Source: Paenibacillus antarcticus (lineage in GTDB: Bacteria > Bacillota > Bacilli > Paenibacillales > Paenibacillaceae). From it: a stretch of 64,000 nt of DNA. Made by a program: the position numbers and the translations under genes. Of the stretch, positions 44,471-53,843 are shown piece by piece. The DNA lies in the NCBI RefSeq assembly GCF_001637225.1, contig NZ_LVJI01000030.1, positions 1 to 64,000 of the forward strand. The letters are read 5' to 3'. Below the pieces are notes generated by a model. That model worked only from the letters and a program-made list of their open reading frames with translations, made no database searches and had not been told where the DNA came from. Position 1 is the first letter of the stretch. Every line of letters starts with the position of its first letter.

Positions 44471-47026
44471 ATGCAAGATAGACCCCTGTTGTTATTTACC
44501 TTATGTTGGATTGCTGGAAGTAGTGCTGCATGTCTATATTCGGGCTTTACATTAGGTTGGATATGGGCTATTGCTTCGGTTGCACTTCTAATATCTATGA
44601 TTCTATTTAAAGTAAGAGTGGGAATGATAGTTATAGTATGGCTTGCACTCACGGTATCAGGTGGATACTGGGAGTGGCATGATCATTCTAATGTGTCAAT
44701 GGTACCTCAAGCTGTGAAGCAGGACATATCTATCCTTACTGGCATGCCAGTCGATGTAGAGGGTGTAATTATCTCATCCGTGGAAGTGGATGGGGATCGA
44801 GCGGATATGAACGTGAAGTTGTCTGGAATAAATTCATCTGAAATATTGGAGACCGTACTGGTGCAAGTGAAACTTTTAACGAAGGAGCAACAACAAAAGG
44901 CACTAGAATGGCAGCGTGGTGATGAAATAAAACTAAGCGGTACCCTAGAGATCCCTGCACCTGCGCGCAATTTTGATGGTTTCGACTATCGAAAGTATTT
45001 GCGTACGAAAGAAATACACTGGATTGTGAAGGTAAAAGGATTACAAAACACAGTGGTGCAATCTCCAACTTCATGGAGTATATCAACACTTTTTCGAGTG
45101 AATGATGCGTTAAGAGCAAAGCTTGCATCGAAGCTAGATGCATTGTTTCAAGAGCCTCATGCTGGGTTTATGAAAGGTCTGATTATAGGAATGCAAGATG
45201 ATGTAGACCCAGTAACATATAATCAATTCTCTCAACTTGGTTTAACACATATACTAGCTGTATCGGGTACCCATGTTGCTGTATATGTGGCCTGCTTAAT
45301 GATCCTGTTATCGTTGTTTAGACTTTCACGTGAGAAGATACTCACAATCATTATTTTACTAGTGCCTGCTTATGTACTTCTTACGGGATTCAGCCCTTCA
45401 GTTGTTCGGTCTGGTATAATGAGTATGATTACTCTTTATGCAGCAAGACGAGGATTACTGAAAGATGGACTTCATATTATTAGTGCGGCTGCACTCTTGA
45501 TGTTGGTGTGGAATCCTTATTTATTAATAAATGTAAGCTTTCAACTATCGTTTATCGTTACGTTAGGTTTGATTATATATGTACCTTTGGCGATGCCTTT
45601 GCTCAGTAGAGTGCCTCGTAAATTAGCGGGTGCGTTAGGTGTAACGGTTATAGCTCAGTTTACTTCTTTTCCGTTAACGATATATTATTTTAACCAGTTC
45701 TCGATGCTATCTGTTGTAGCTAACCTGATACTTGTCCCACTCATTTCCGCAATAGTGATGCCACTTGGAATGGTTTCATTAGCACTAGGGTCGATCTGGA
45801 TGCCTGCTGGCAGATATGTGGCATGGGTTGTGGAATGGCTCGATAATATGAGCTTTACGTTGGTCGAATGGATGAATATTCATCCAGCGTTTATAACGAT
45901 ATGGCGTTCACCCTCTATTGTTTGGATTTGTTGTTACTATATTTTGTTGTATGTCCTACTGAGGTTGGGGAAATTATGGGTACATCATGTTCAACCACTT
46001 CCAATATCTGTTGACGATACGATTCCTTTAGAAGGCGTAGGCGTACATCATATGCAACAGCTACAAGAGCGAGGGAATAAGTTAACTTGGAAACAGTACA
46101 TCGTGGCTCCACTGATACTCTCATTTATTGTCTTACTGTATGTGGGATATCAACCTCTGTCTCTGAAGGGAGCGGGACTGGTACAATTCCTAGATGTTGG
46201 TCAAGGTGACAGTATTCTAATTACAACGCCTGAAGGGAAAAATATTCTTGTGGATGGCGGTGGAACATTAAATTTCAGCAAACAGTCCGACTCATGGAAG
46301 GCTCGAAAAGAACCCTTTGAAGTAGGAACTAAAGTGCTTGTGCCCTTGTTGAAAAAAAGAGGTATTCATCAGCTAGATGCTGTTATTCTTACGCATGGAG
46401 ATCAGGATCATATTGGTGGATTACAAGCAGTACTAGATCAGATCCCTGTGAAGGCCATTTTATTTAATGGGACATTAACGGGTACGTCGACGCTCGAAAA
46501 ATTGTTATTAACGGCTCTCGTGAAAAAAGTTCCCATTTATGCTGTGCATCAATCGATGGAGATGCATCCAGATCCATTTACGAGTATGATATTCTTATCT
46601 CCAGAAATGACACAAGATGAACAAATAGAATTGCCTATCATAAAGGACCAGAATCATTCTTCTTTAGTGTTTACACTCGAAATGAATGGTGTGCGCGTAT
46701 TATTAACTGGAGATATGGATGAAGCGAGCGAGAATGAAATCTTAGAGGACGCAACAAATTCGATATTCCAAATTCAGGGTATAGATATAATAAAGATTGC
46801 TCACCACGGCAGTAAGACATCTTCTTCTAAAGAGTGGCTTGCCAATTTGAATGCTACAACAGCAGTTATCTCTGTAGGTGTTAATAATTCCTATGGTCAT
46901 CCTAATTCTGATGTGGTTGATCGGATCTTAAATCAAGGCTTAAGTATATTTCGAACGGACCAGCAAGGAGAGATTCAAATGAAACTTCATCATAAAAAGG
47001 TATGGGTTAGGAATAAACTTAAATAG
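44471..47026 (+). CDS. comEC: Competence DNA channel ComEC
   Basis: 851 residues. N-terminal membrane helices with an OB-like DUF4131 domain, a Competence-domain membrane core (~230-510, including LGLTHILAVSGTHVAVYV-type sequence) and a C-terminal metallo-beta-lactamase-like domain with HGDQDHIGGL (about residue 643) and IKIAHHGSKTSS. Forms the channel importing single-stranded DNA; the beta-lactamase-like domain is the proposed nuclease. Intact and of normal length, so competence uptake is plausible. Confidence 0.97.
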   Translation: MQDRPLLLFTLCWIAGSSAACLYSGFTLGWIWAIASVALLISMILFKVRVGMIVIVWLALTVSGGYWEWHDHSNVSMVPQAVKQDISILTGMPVDVEGVIISSVEVDGDRADMNVKLSGINSSEILETVLVQVKLLTKEQQQKALEWQRGDEIKLSGTLEIPAPARNFDGFDYRKYLRTKEIHWIVKVKGLQNTVVQSPTSWSISTLFRVNDALRAKLASKLDALFQEPHAGFMKGLIIGMQDDVDPVTYNQFSQLGLTHILAVSGTHVAVYVACLMILLSLFRLSREKILTIIILLVPAYVLLTGFSPSVVRSGIMSMITLYAARRGLLKDGLHIISAAALLMLVWNPYLLINVSFQLSFIVTLGLIIYVPLAMPLLSRVPRKLAGALGVTVIAQFTSFPLTIYYFNQFSMLSVVANLILVPLISAIVMPLGMVSLALGSIWMPAGRYVAWVVEWLDNMSFTLVEWMNIHPAFITIWRSPSIVWICCYYILLYVLLRLGKLWVHHVQPLPISVDDTIPLEGVGVHHMQQLQERGNKLTWKQYIVAPLILSFIVLLYVGYQPLSLKGAGLVQFLDVGQGDSILITTPEGKNILVDGGGTLNFSKQSDSWKARKEPFEVGTKVLVPLLKKRGIHQLDAVILTHGDQDHIGGLQAVLDQIPVKAILFNGTLTGTSTLEKLLLTALVKKVPIYAVHQSMEMHPDPFTSMIFLSPEMTQDEQIELPIIKDQNHSSLVFTLEMNGVRVLLTGDMDEASENEILEDATNSIFQIQGIDIIKIAHHGSKTSSSKEWLANLNATTAVISVGVNNSYGHPNSDVVDRILNQGLSIFRTDQQGEIQMKLHHKKVWVRNKLK

Positions 47027-47117
47027 GTCATGTGGGGGCTTGAACTTCATCTCATACTCTTGTAAGATTTCCATAGAGAGTCTTATAACCTGACTATTTA
47101 TAGTTAACTTTCATGAT

Positions 47118-47150
47118 CAATCTCCACTTGTTATGGGGGTTGAGTTTTTT
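47118..47150 (+). terminator. Likely terminator of comEC
   Basis: CAATCTCC pairs with GGGGGTTG-type sequence (several G-U pairs) around a ~9-nt loop and is followed by AGTTTTTT. Confidence 0.45.
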
Positions 47151-47275
47151 GTGATTAGATGACATGTATTTTAGATACATAATCTTTTGAAAATTATTAT
47201 AAAAAAATGATTACAAATTGCAACAATTTGCTGGTCTTACACGTCAGTAAGATTGCAGGGAGAGGGGGATCCTTT

Positions 47276-47824
47276 GTGGTAGAGCTCGGACTCATTAGAG
47301 CGGCTCAATCGGGCGATCGCGACGCTCTAATTACCCTATTACGAGATATTGAACAACATGTATATCGGACGGCCTATTATATCTTGAATAACGAACAAGA
47401 CGCACTGGATGCTGCTCAGGAATCATTAATCCGTATTTATACTCGAATTGACTCTTATGAGGAAAAAGCGAAGTTTAAGACATGGGTACAACGGATTGTG
47501 ACTAATATATGTATAGATAAATTTCGTCGTAATAAACCAACGGTGTCTATGGATGAACATGAGTTTGTTTTTCCAGATAAACAGGATGTAGAACAATTAG
47601 TATTGTCATCTTACATGGCAGAGGATATTCAGGAAGCAATCAATCAACTGCCAGAACATCATAGAACCGTTATTGTATTAAGGTATATACAAGATTTCTC
47701 CTACAACGAAATTGCTGATTGTTTGAATCTTCCACTAAATACGGTTAAATCATATCTATTCAGGGCAAGACAGCAATTACAGAGTATGCTTCAAGAGTAT
47801 CAGAAAGGAGGTGTATCAGGATGA
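47276..47824 (+). CDS. ECF-type sigma-70 factor
   Basis: 182 residues from GTG 47276 (AGAGGGGG upstream); the longer frame from 47207 has no ribosome site. Region 2 runs through DALDAAQESLIRIYTRIDSYEE and KTWVQRIVTNICIDKFRR (positions about 45-90), and region 4 ends with HRTVIVLRYIQDFSYNEIAD and LPLNTVKSYLFRARQQL. Close to the SigW/SigX group. The stop overlaps the start of the anti-sigma gene (ATGA), the standard arrangement. Probably answers to cell-envelope stress, by analogy. Confidence 0.94.
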   Translation: MVELGLIRAAQSGDRDALITLLRDIEQHVYRTAYYILNNEQDALDAAQESLIRIYTRIDSYEEKAKFKTWVQRIVTNICIDKFRRNKPTVSMDEHEFVFPDKQDVEQLVLSSYMAEDIQEAINQLPEHHRTVIVLRYIQDFSYNEIADCLNLPLNTVKSYLFRARQQLQSMLQEYQKGGVSG

Positions 47825-49029
47825 AATGTCCAGAGGTGATTGAATGGATGCACCGTTATTTGGATAACGATCTAAATGAAGAAAATACGACTCGGATGAT
47901 GGAACATATTGCCCGTTGTCCAGAATGTGCGGAATCTTTCCGTATGCTTAAATCACTGTCTCATGAGCTTGCAGAACTTCCTCTTGTCAATCCGAAATAC
48001 AGCTTGGTCGATGCTATTATGCCCCAACTTGATGCTTTGGATCGTGCACGGCTTGAGAAGTGTGCTTCGAAAGAGCGTTCGTCTGATGAAATGGTTCCTG
48101 TGTCTCCTGTAATTGTCCCTAAGAGACGATTGTTCACAGGTACGGCAGCAAGAACTGTGATTGGCGCTGTCGCAGCTATGGGCATACTAGGCGTAGCTAT
48201 TTATGGTTATTCTCCACAAGAAATTGAAGATGCTGAGATGCAACAACCCGTTGCTAAGGTCTCCGATAAGGTCGCCTCTGCCGAGCAGAAGACTGTCGAT
48301 AATAATGCTGCTACTAATAATGCAGATATTTCAGTGGCTACTTCTGGTACGACTCAGCAGGATGGTCTTAGTTCTGATTCAGTAGATAGCCTGAATAAGG
48401 AACCCATTGCTCCAGACCCAACGGTAGGAAATGAAGGAAGCGTTCCTTCAGAACAGGATAAAGCATCAGACACATCCGCTGGGACTAAGAGTTCGGATCC
48501 AAGTTCTACGAAAGTAGCGGATACACCGAAGCTAACCAAAGAGGATCCGCCGAAACCATCTAAGGATGTTGCGGATAAATCTAGTGCCCAAGATAAATCT
48601 AGTGCCCAAGATAAATCCAGGACGGTAGAGCCAGTTCAAGGGCTAGCTTCCAGCAGTATGAATGAAGTTGTCCCCAAAGATACGAGTATTAGTGATGCGC
48701 CGAAGGCAGTAACCGTTGACCCACCAATTCCATCTCAAGATAGCCTTATGACGCAAATAAGAGCATTTGGTTTGGATGCAACTCAGTCATGGGAATCACC
48801 GGATGGGAAAGTGCAAGCGACATTGGAAGATCAGAAACTGGTTATATATCAATTACCCTTAGAAATGGAAATAAAAAACTCCATAATTCAAAGTATTGAA
48901 TTAAATGGTACTTGGGTGTCGGGGGAATGGTCTGCGGATAGTAAAGTGTTTACGTATCAGTTATCTCAAGAAGGTAAAGTGTCTAGTTACACTTATCCTA
49001 ATGATGCGGCAGCAGTTGTAGCTCCATAA
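47821..49029 (+). CDS. Membrane anti-sigma factor with zinc-binding domain
   Basis: 402 residues. N-terminal zinc-binding anti-sigma domain with the HxxxCxxC motif (HIARCPECAES), one TM (about 112-128, VIGAVAAMGILGVAIYG), then a long extracytoplasmic S/D/K/P-rich linker (~135-300) with an 18-bp tandem repeat (48574-48618, giving DKSSAQ twice), and a C-terminal beta domain. It should hold the upstream ECF factor inactive until a signal triggers its proteolysis. Confidence 0.9.
   Translation: MKCPEVIEWMHRYLDNDLNEENTTRMMEHIARCPECAESFRMLKSLSHELAELPLVNPKYSLVDAIMPQLDALDRARLEKCASKERSSDEMVPVSPVIVPKRRLFTGTAARTVIGAVAAMGILGVAIYGYSPQEIEDAEMQQPVAKVSDKVASAEQKTVDNNAATNNADISVATSGTTQQDGLSSDSVDSLNKEPIAPDPTVGNEGSVPSEQDKASDTSAGTKSSDPSSTKVADTPKLTKEDPPKPSKDVADKSSAQDKSSAQDKSRTVEPVQGLASSSMNEVVPKDTSISDAPKAVTVDPPIPSQDSLMTQIRAFGLDATQSWESPDGKVQATLEDQKLVIYQLPLEMEIKNSIIQSIELNGTWVSGEWSADSKVFTYQLSQEGKVSSYTYPNDAAAVVAP
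48574..48618 (+). repeat. 18-bp tandem repeat in anti-sigma linker
   Basis: GATAAATCTAGTGCCCAA occurs twice in a row, then a partial third unit with one substitution. It encodes DKSSAQ-DKSSAQ-DKS in the extracytoplasmic linker. In-frame, so length changes would be tolerated. Confidence 0.85.
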
Positions 49030-49333
49030 AATATTTTGCGAAATAAACGCACCGTTCATGAAGCATAAGAATATGTTATATTACGGTACAGTCGCAGTAA
49101 CACTTAGATATTCAGCCATCAATATAAATAAGGAAGCCCTAATCGTTATGGCCACTGGCAGGGAAGTTTCTAGAGCTTTCTGTTGTCGGTGTTTATATAG
49201 ATGTGCTGGGACATAAGGAACCTTGAGTGAAAGCTCGAGGTTCCTTTGTTATGGTTTGAAAGTCATTTTTTTGGTAGAATCATTAAAGAGCATTCAAGGG
49301 GTTATGCGTAGAAGTAAAAGAGAGGGAGATACC
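49030..49333. other. Gap between anti-sigma gene and holA
   Basis: Contains the hairpin 49215-49250 and the holA ribosome site. The segment 49030-49200 has no gene I can support. Confidence 0.4.
49215..49250 (+). terminator. Hairpin terminator upstream of holA
   Basis: AAGGAACCTTGAG pairs with CTCGAGGTTCCTT (one G-T) around a short loop and is followed by TGTTATGG. It ends the sigma/anti-sigma transcript. Confidence 0.6.
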
Positions 49334-50353
49334 GTGGATATCAAAACAGCAACGAAAGCTATCAAACATGGAGATGTTTCTCCTGTGTATCTGCTATACG
49401 GATTGGAGAAGTATCAAATAAAAAAGTTTACTACCTTGTTAGAGGAGCAATTGCTTCAAAAGGAAGATCGTGATTTTGCCATTGTGAACTATGATCTGGC
49501 GGATACACCACTTCAAGTTGTCATTGAGGAAGCAGAGACAGTACCTTTTATGGTGCCACGAAAATTAATCTTTGTCCGAGATGCCTCTGTTTTCACAGCA
49601 GGTAAAGAGGGCGGTAAGATTGAACATCGTATTGAAGCGCTATTGGAATATATGAAGAATCCTGCTGAATACAGCATCCTTATATTTCTCGTATATCATG
49701 AGAAGTTAGATGAACGGAAGAAAGTAGTTAAGGCGCTGAAAGCTGCTGGGGTTGTTCTTGCGTTCGCTCCATTAGGGGGAGAGGAATTACTAGGCTGGGT
49801 GACTAAGGAGACGAAGCAGAGAGGCTGCGTATTAGCACAAGGGACAGCTGAGGCACTCATTAGAAACGCAGGAACACAACTTCAGACATTAACAGCAGAA
49901 CTGGATAAGCTTTGTTTATATGCTGGAGAGGGTGGGACGATTGATCTCGATACCGTGGAGCAGTTAGTAGCCCGCAGTACGGAACAGAATGTCTTTGCAC
50001 TAGTTGAGAATATTGCTAATCTGCGATTAGAACAAGCGCTGGGTATATTCTATGAGCTTCTTAAACAACGCGAAGAACCAATTAAGATAGCGGCGCTCAT
50101 CACAAGACAGTTTCGAATTATTTTACAGGTGAAGGAATTGGCTAGTCAAAGTTATTCACAGCAACAAATTGCATCACAGCTTAGTCTTCATCCATATGCT
50201 GTTAAAATAGCGGGTGAGCAAGCTAGAAAGTTCAAATCAGGGGATCTTAGACAAATATTGAATAGGCTTGCGGATTTAGATTTCCAGATGAAGACGGGGA
50301 GAATAGAAAAGGTACTTGGATTAGAGTTATTTTTATTACGATTACAAAATTAA
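49334..50353 (+). CDS. holA: DNA polymerase III delta subunit
   Basis: 339 residues from GTG 49334 (GAGGGAG upstream); the longer frame starting at 49223 overlaps a terminator and is rejected. Clamp-loader delta protein: N-terminus SPVYLLYGLEKYQIKKF, a PFMVPRKLIFVRDA segment and C-terminal helical collar. Opens the beta clamp during loading. Same position as B. subtilis yqeN, between comEC and rpsT. Convergent with rpsT. Confidence 0.95.
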   Translation: MDIKTATKAIKHGDVSPVYLLYGLEKYQIKKFTTLLEEQLLQKEDRDFAIVNYDLADTPLQVVIEEAETVPFMVPRKLIFVRDASVFTAGKEGGKIEHRIEALLEYMKNPAEYSILIFLVYHEKLDERKKVVKALKAAGVVLAFAPLGGEELLGWVTKETKQRGCVLAQGTAEALIRNAGTQLQTLTAELDKLCLYAGEGGTIDLDTVEQLVARSTEQNVFALVENIANLRLEQALGIFYELLKQREEPIKIAALITRQFRIILQVKELASQSYSQQQIASQLSLHPYAVKIAGEQARKFKSGDLRQILNRLADLDFQMKTGRIEKVLGLELFLLRLQN

Positions 50354-50370
50354 AATTAATATTGCATGCT

Positions 50371-50412
50371 AAAAAGTCCTGATCAGCTAACTTGCTGTTC
50401 AGGACTTCTGCT
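50371..50412. terminator. Bidirectional terminator between holA and rpsT
   Basis: AAGTCCTG and CAGGACTT pair with an inner GC/GC step; A-run on the left, T-rich on the right. Confidence 0.7.
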
Positions 50413-50434
50413 TTTGTCGTATGAATAGCGCATC

Positions 50435-50707
50435 TTATGCTTGAGCATTAAGGGCGTTAAGTTTTTTCGCCAAGCGAGATTTCTTACGAGCAGCTGCATT
50501 CTTGTGGATCAAACCTTTAGTTACAGCCTTATCCAATTTCTTGGAAGCCAATTGAATGGTAGTATTAGCAGCTTCAACTTCATTATTTGCCAGCGCGTTG
50601 TCAGCAGCTTTAACAGCTGTACGAAGCGCGGATTTTTGGGAAGCGTTGAGCGCATGACGTTTGTCGTTCGTTTTTACGCGTTTGATTGCGGATTTAATAT
50701 TTGGCAT
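50435..50707 (-). CDS. rpsT: 30S ribosomal protein S20
   Basis: 90 residues from the ATG at 50705-50707 (AGGAGG 8 nt upstream), giving the family start MPNIKSAIKRVKTND. Lys/Ala-rich helical bundle that binds 16S rRNA. Minus-strand, opposite to the flanking genes as in B. subtilis. Confidence 0.98.
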   Translation of the reverse strand: MPNIKSAIKRVKTNDKRHALNASQKSALRTAVKAADNALANNEVEAANTTIQLASKKLDKAVTKGLIHKNAAARKKSRLAKKLNALNAQA

Positions 50708-50808
50708 TGCATTCACCTCCTGAAAGACATTCGATAGATATCGAAATGATTCACAACTTAAAATAGTTTAGCATGGGGCATTATAAAAAGCAATACTAAA
50801 AAAGGGTT

Positions 50809-50839
50809 TGAATAAACATATCGCTTCTCTCGCACACTA
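50809..50839 (+). promoter_or_regulatory. Candidate forespore (SigG/SigF) promoter of gpr
   Basis: TGAATA (50809-50814), 18 bp, then CACACTA (50833-50839), close to the sigma-G consensus TGAATA / CATACTA. This fits forespore expression of gpr. Confidence 0.6.
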
Positions 50840-50869
50840 TCATGAGAAGAAGAAGGAGGTTAAATACGG

Positions 50870-51871
50870 ATGACTTTAGATTTGCAGAATTATAACGTTC
50901 GTACAGATCTTGCTGTAGATGCTAAGGAAATGGCAGAAAAAAGATATAACGCACCTATTCCAGGTGTAGATGAAGAAGTTTCTGAGCAAGACGGAATCAA
51001 AATCACGCGATTAAATGTACTGAATGACGAAGGGTCAAGAATGATTGGTCGAGTGAAGGGGCATTATGTGACGTTAGAAGTGCCAGGACTTCGTGATGGT
51101 GATACGGGTTTGCAAGGAAGAGTAGCTGAGGCGTTGGCTCGAGAATTCGAAGATTTCTTAACGCTGATTGGGATAAGTAAGACTAAATCGGTCTTGGTCG
51201 TTGGTCTAGGGAACTGGAATGTTACCCCTGACTCTTTAGGGCCACTTGTTGTAGAAAATATATTAGTCACACGCCATTATTTTGAGTTGGTACCCGATCA
51301 GGTTGCCCCCGGATATCGGCAATTAAGCGCAATTGCCCCAGGCGTACTCGGGGTAACTGGGATTGAATCAAGTGAAATTGTACAAGGAATTATAGATCGT
51401 ACAAAACCTGATCTGATTATTGCTGTGGATGCGCTCGCATCCAGATCGCTTGAACGGGTAAATACGACCATCCAGATTGCTGATATAGGTATTCACCCTG
51501 GATCTGGGATAGGTAATAAACGACGGGGATTAACAAAAGAAGTACTAGGTGTACCTTGTATCGCTATTGGTGTACCTACAGTTTGTTATGCGTCTACGAT
51601 TGTGAATAATGCGATCGAATTGATGAAGAAACATTTAGATCAGGAAACAAACCAAACGAAAGAAATTATCGGGATGTTGGACGATATGCCTGAACAGGAA
51701 CGTCTAGGCTTAGTTAAAGAAGTGTTAGAACCTCTTGGGCATGATCTGATTGTGACACCGAAGGAAATTGATAAGTTTATTGAAGATATGGCCAACATCA
51801 TTGCTACAGGGTTAAATGCAGCCTTACATGAGGCGGTTGACCCAACTAATGTAGGTGATTATACACATTGA
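50870..51871 (+). CDS. gpr: Spore germination protease GPR
   Basis: 333 residues (AAGGAGG upstream). Made as a zymogen in the forespore and self-processed near its N-terminus, then degrades small acid-soluble spore proteins at germination. Typical sequence: NVRTDLAVDAKEM, VGLGNWNVTPDSLGP, AIAPGVLGVTGIESSEI, DALASRSLERVNTTIQ and GVPCIAIGVPTV. Under a SigG-type promoter and ahead of spoIIP, as in B. subtilis. Confidence 0.97.
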   Translation: MTLDLQNYNVRTDLAVDAKEMAEKRYNAPIPGVDEEVSEQDGIKITRLNVLNDEGSRMIGRVKGHYVTLEVPGLRDGDTGLQGRVAEALAREFEDFLTLIGISKTKSVLVVGLGNWNVTPDSLGPLVVENILVTRHYFELVPDQVAPGYRQLSAIAPGVLGVTGIESSEIVQGIIDRTKPDLIIAVDALASRSLERVNTTIQIADIGIHPGSGIGNKRRGLTKEVLGVPCIAIGVPTVCYASTIVNNAIELMKKHLDQETNQTKEIIGMLDDMPEQERLGLVKEVLEPLGHDLIVTPKEIDKFIEDMANIIATGLNAALHEAVDPTNVGDYTH

Positions 51872-51888
51872 CGATTAAGGTGTGCCGA

Positions 51889-51922
51889 AGAAGTTCCGAA
51901 TCTATCGGAACTTCTTTTTTTT
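51889..51922 (+). terminator. Intrinsic terminator of gpr
   Basis: GAAGTTCCGA and TCGGAACTTC form a 10-bp stem around ATCTA, followed by nine T. Confidence 0.85.
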
Positions 51923-51994
51923 TGTATTTTGGTTCTAGTGAATCTCTAAAGTTCATAGATTTGAAGTATAAGAGATTTCAGGAGGACATAAGAC

Positions 51995-53266
51995 ATGGAA
52001 AGTAAATGGTTTCAAATTTGGAATATACGCAAATGGCGAGCTAAATGGATGTCTATTCTAACAATGGGACGCACTTTTTTACTACTGACGTTAAGTTCGA
52101 TGGTTTTCTTCGTACTCTTAGGCGTTGGTGGGATAGCGGAGAATAAATTCAATTCTTCGCCGGTATCATCCATGAAGGGTTTTGCTTCATCGCTTTCTAG
52201 TGACTTTTTTAAAGATATGCTGGGAATGGAGATTCCCCATCTGAGTAAAGGGCAAACATCTTCCACTTTTTCAGGTGAGAAAATGACCACATTTGTATTT
52301 CAGTTACTTACCAGTGTGAATCCGGGAGATCCTAGAAGTCTATTAGCGCGTGAATTACCAGGTATGGATGCAAATGATCCAGTTCTACTTCGAAGTGCTT
52401 CTGGGAATGTAAATATGGAGGCTCCGGAGGATTACCATCCTGATTCTGCTAAGGTTGTAGACAGTGCCAAATCACAAGAAAACGAAGGTGTTCTCCCAGA
52501 CCCGATCACTCCGGAACCAGTCACTAAGCCTGGTGATGACAAGGATCCGGATAAAGAAATTTCGAAGGAAACACCTGTGGATAGCAACAGTGAGGTGCTA
52601 ATCTATCATTCTCACGCTCGTGAAGCATTTAATCCATTAGTAGGAACATTTAGCACTAATCCAACCTCAGCATTACCCTCCCAAAATGTCATGCAGGTGG
52701 GAAGTTATATCGCGAGTGAACTGAAAGCTAAAGGTGTTGCTGCAATTCATCTGAAAGATGACTATCCCTCTTATATAAAAGATTACAGTTACAAGTTCTC
52801 TTATAAATATTCCCGTCAAGCAGTTAAGACAGCACTTGCACAAAACACTAAATTAACGTACTTGCTCGACATTCACCGTGACTCCCAGCGTCATAAAACG
52901 ACAACGGCTGTGATTAATGGCGTAAGTTATGCACAATTGTATTTCATCATTGGGCATGAGAACAAAAATTGGAGAGAAAATGAAGCTTTTGCTAATTCTA
53001 TAAATAAACGTTTAGAAAAATCTTATCCGGGCATATCAAGAGGTATATGGGGGAAAACAGCAGAGCAAGGTAACGGTGAATATAATCAGTCGCTCTCACC
53101 CAATAGTATTGTGATTGAGATTGGTGGGGTTGATAGTACGGGAGAAGAACTTAAGCGGACATCTCGTATTTTGGCGGATACGATTTCTGATGTGTATTTC
53201 GCAGATCAGAAGGCGAAGAAGGCGAGTGCCGCTAAATCTGAATCCACAACGAAGAGTGGCAACTAA
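51995..53266 (+). CDS. spoIIP: Stage II sporulation amidase/endopeptidase SpoIIP
   Basis: 423 residues. N-terminal TM (FLLLTLSSMVFFVLLGVGGI), a linker, and the catalytic domain (about 195-400) with zinc ligands in VLIYHSHAREAFNP and TYLLDIHRDSQRH and a late Glu in IVIEIGGVDS. Degrades septal peptidoglycan with SpoIID and SpoIIM during engulfment. Order gpr-spoIIP is conserved. Confidence 0.95.
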   Translation: MESKWFQIWNIRKWRAKWMSILTMGRTFLLLTLSSMVFFVLLGVGGIAENKFNSSPVSSMKGFASSLSSDFFKDMLGMEIPHLSKGQTSSTFSGEKMTTFVFQLLTSVNPGDPRSLLARELPGMDANDPVLLRSASGNVNMEAPEDYHPDSAKVVDSAKSQENEGVLPDPITPEPVTKPGDDKDPDKEISKETPVDSNSEVLIYHSHAREAFNPLVGTFSTNPTSALPSQNVMQVGSYIASELKAKGVAAIHLKDDYPSYIKDYSYKFSYKYSRQAVKTALAQNTKLTYLLDIHRDSQRHKTTTAVINGVSYAQLYFIIGHENKNWRENEAFANSINKRLEKSYPGISRGIWGKTAEQGNGEYNQSLSPNSIVIEIGGVDSTGEELKRTSRILADTISDVYFADQKAKKASAAKSESTTKSGN

Positions 53267-53302
53267 AGCGCTAAATGGATACCTAAAAGGAGGGGGACGC
53301 TA

Positions 53303-53734
53303 ATGTCTCGTTTCACTAAAAAAATGTGGATGATTAGTTTGTGGGCTGGGTTAGGACTTCTAATAGGGATACAGTTAGCAAATCCTAGCCGGGCCTCTTC
53401 AATCCAACCTAATATCAGTAAGGTGACCACGCCAAAATCGGTGCAGGAGATTACAGTGCCATTACCACAGGGTATTCCAAACTCAGGCACTGCGGGATCT
53501 TATACCATTACAGTACAGGCGAATCCTGCTCCTGTGCAGAAAGATATTATTTCTGAACAGCAACAAGTGGAGGCGCCTGACTATTCAGATAAAACACCTA
53601 AGCAGATTTTAATACCAGAGAGTTCTAAACCGACAGTCGATGTATTAGCAGATAAAACGGCCAATTTATTACAAAAGGCATCTCAAGAGAGTATTCAATT
53701 CGTGGTATCCCTATTCAGTTCTGCGACGAAATAA
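53303..53734 (+). CDS. Single-pass membrane protein, positional counterpart of YqxA
   Basis: 143 residues with AGGAGGGGG upstream. N-terminal TM (MWMISLWAGLGLLIGIQLA), then a polar P/Q/T-rich extracytoplasmic part and an amphipathic C-terminus (ANLLQKASQESIQFVVSLFS). In B. subtilis yqxA lies in the same place between spoIIP and lepA and has the same layout (TM with GxxIGxQxAN-like end). Similarity is slight, so homology is inferred from position. Function unknown. Confidence 0.75.
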   Translation: MSRFTKKMWMISLWAGLGLLIGIQLANPSRASSIQPNISKVTTPKSVQEITVPLPQGIPNSGTAGSYTITVQANPAPVQKDIISEQQQVEAPDYSDKTPKQILIPESSKPTVDVLADKTANLLQKASQESIQFVVSLFSSATK

Positions 53735-53843
53735 GTATTATAAATGACCTCCAATTTTTTGAAATGTATGTGGGATTGCCGCTGTTACCTACAACTGTTA
53801 TAATGAGGTGATTGATACATCAGGCTGTTTGTGGGGGTAAGGC

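Noticed and set aside
50441..50737. Plus-strand frame opposite rpsT
   Set aside because: Antisense to a certain ribosomal protein gene with no start signal.
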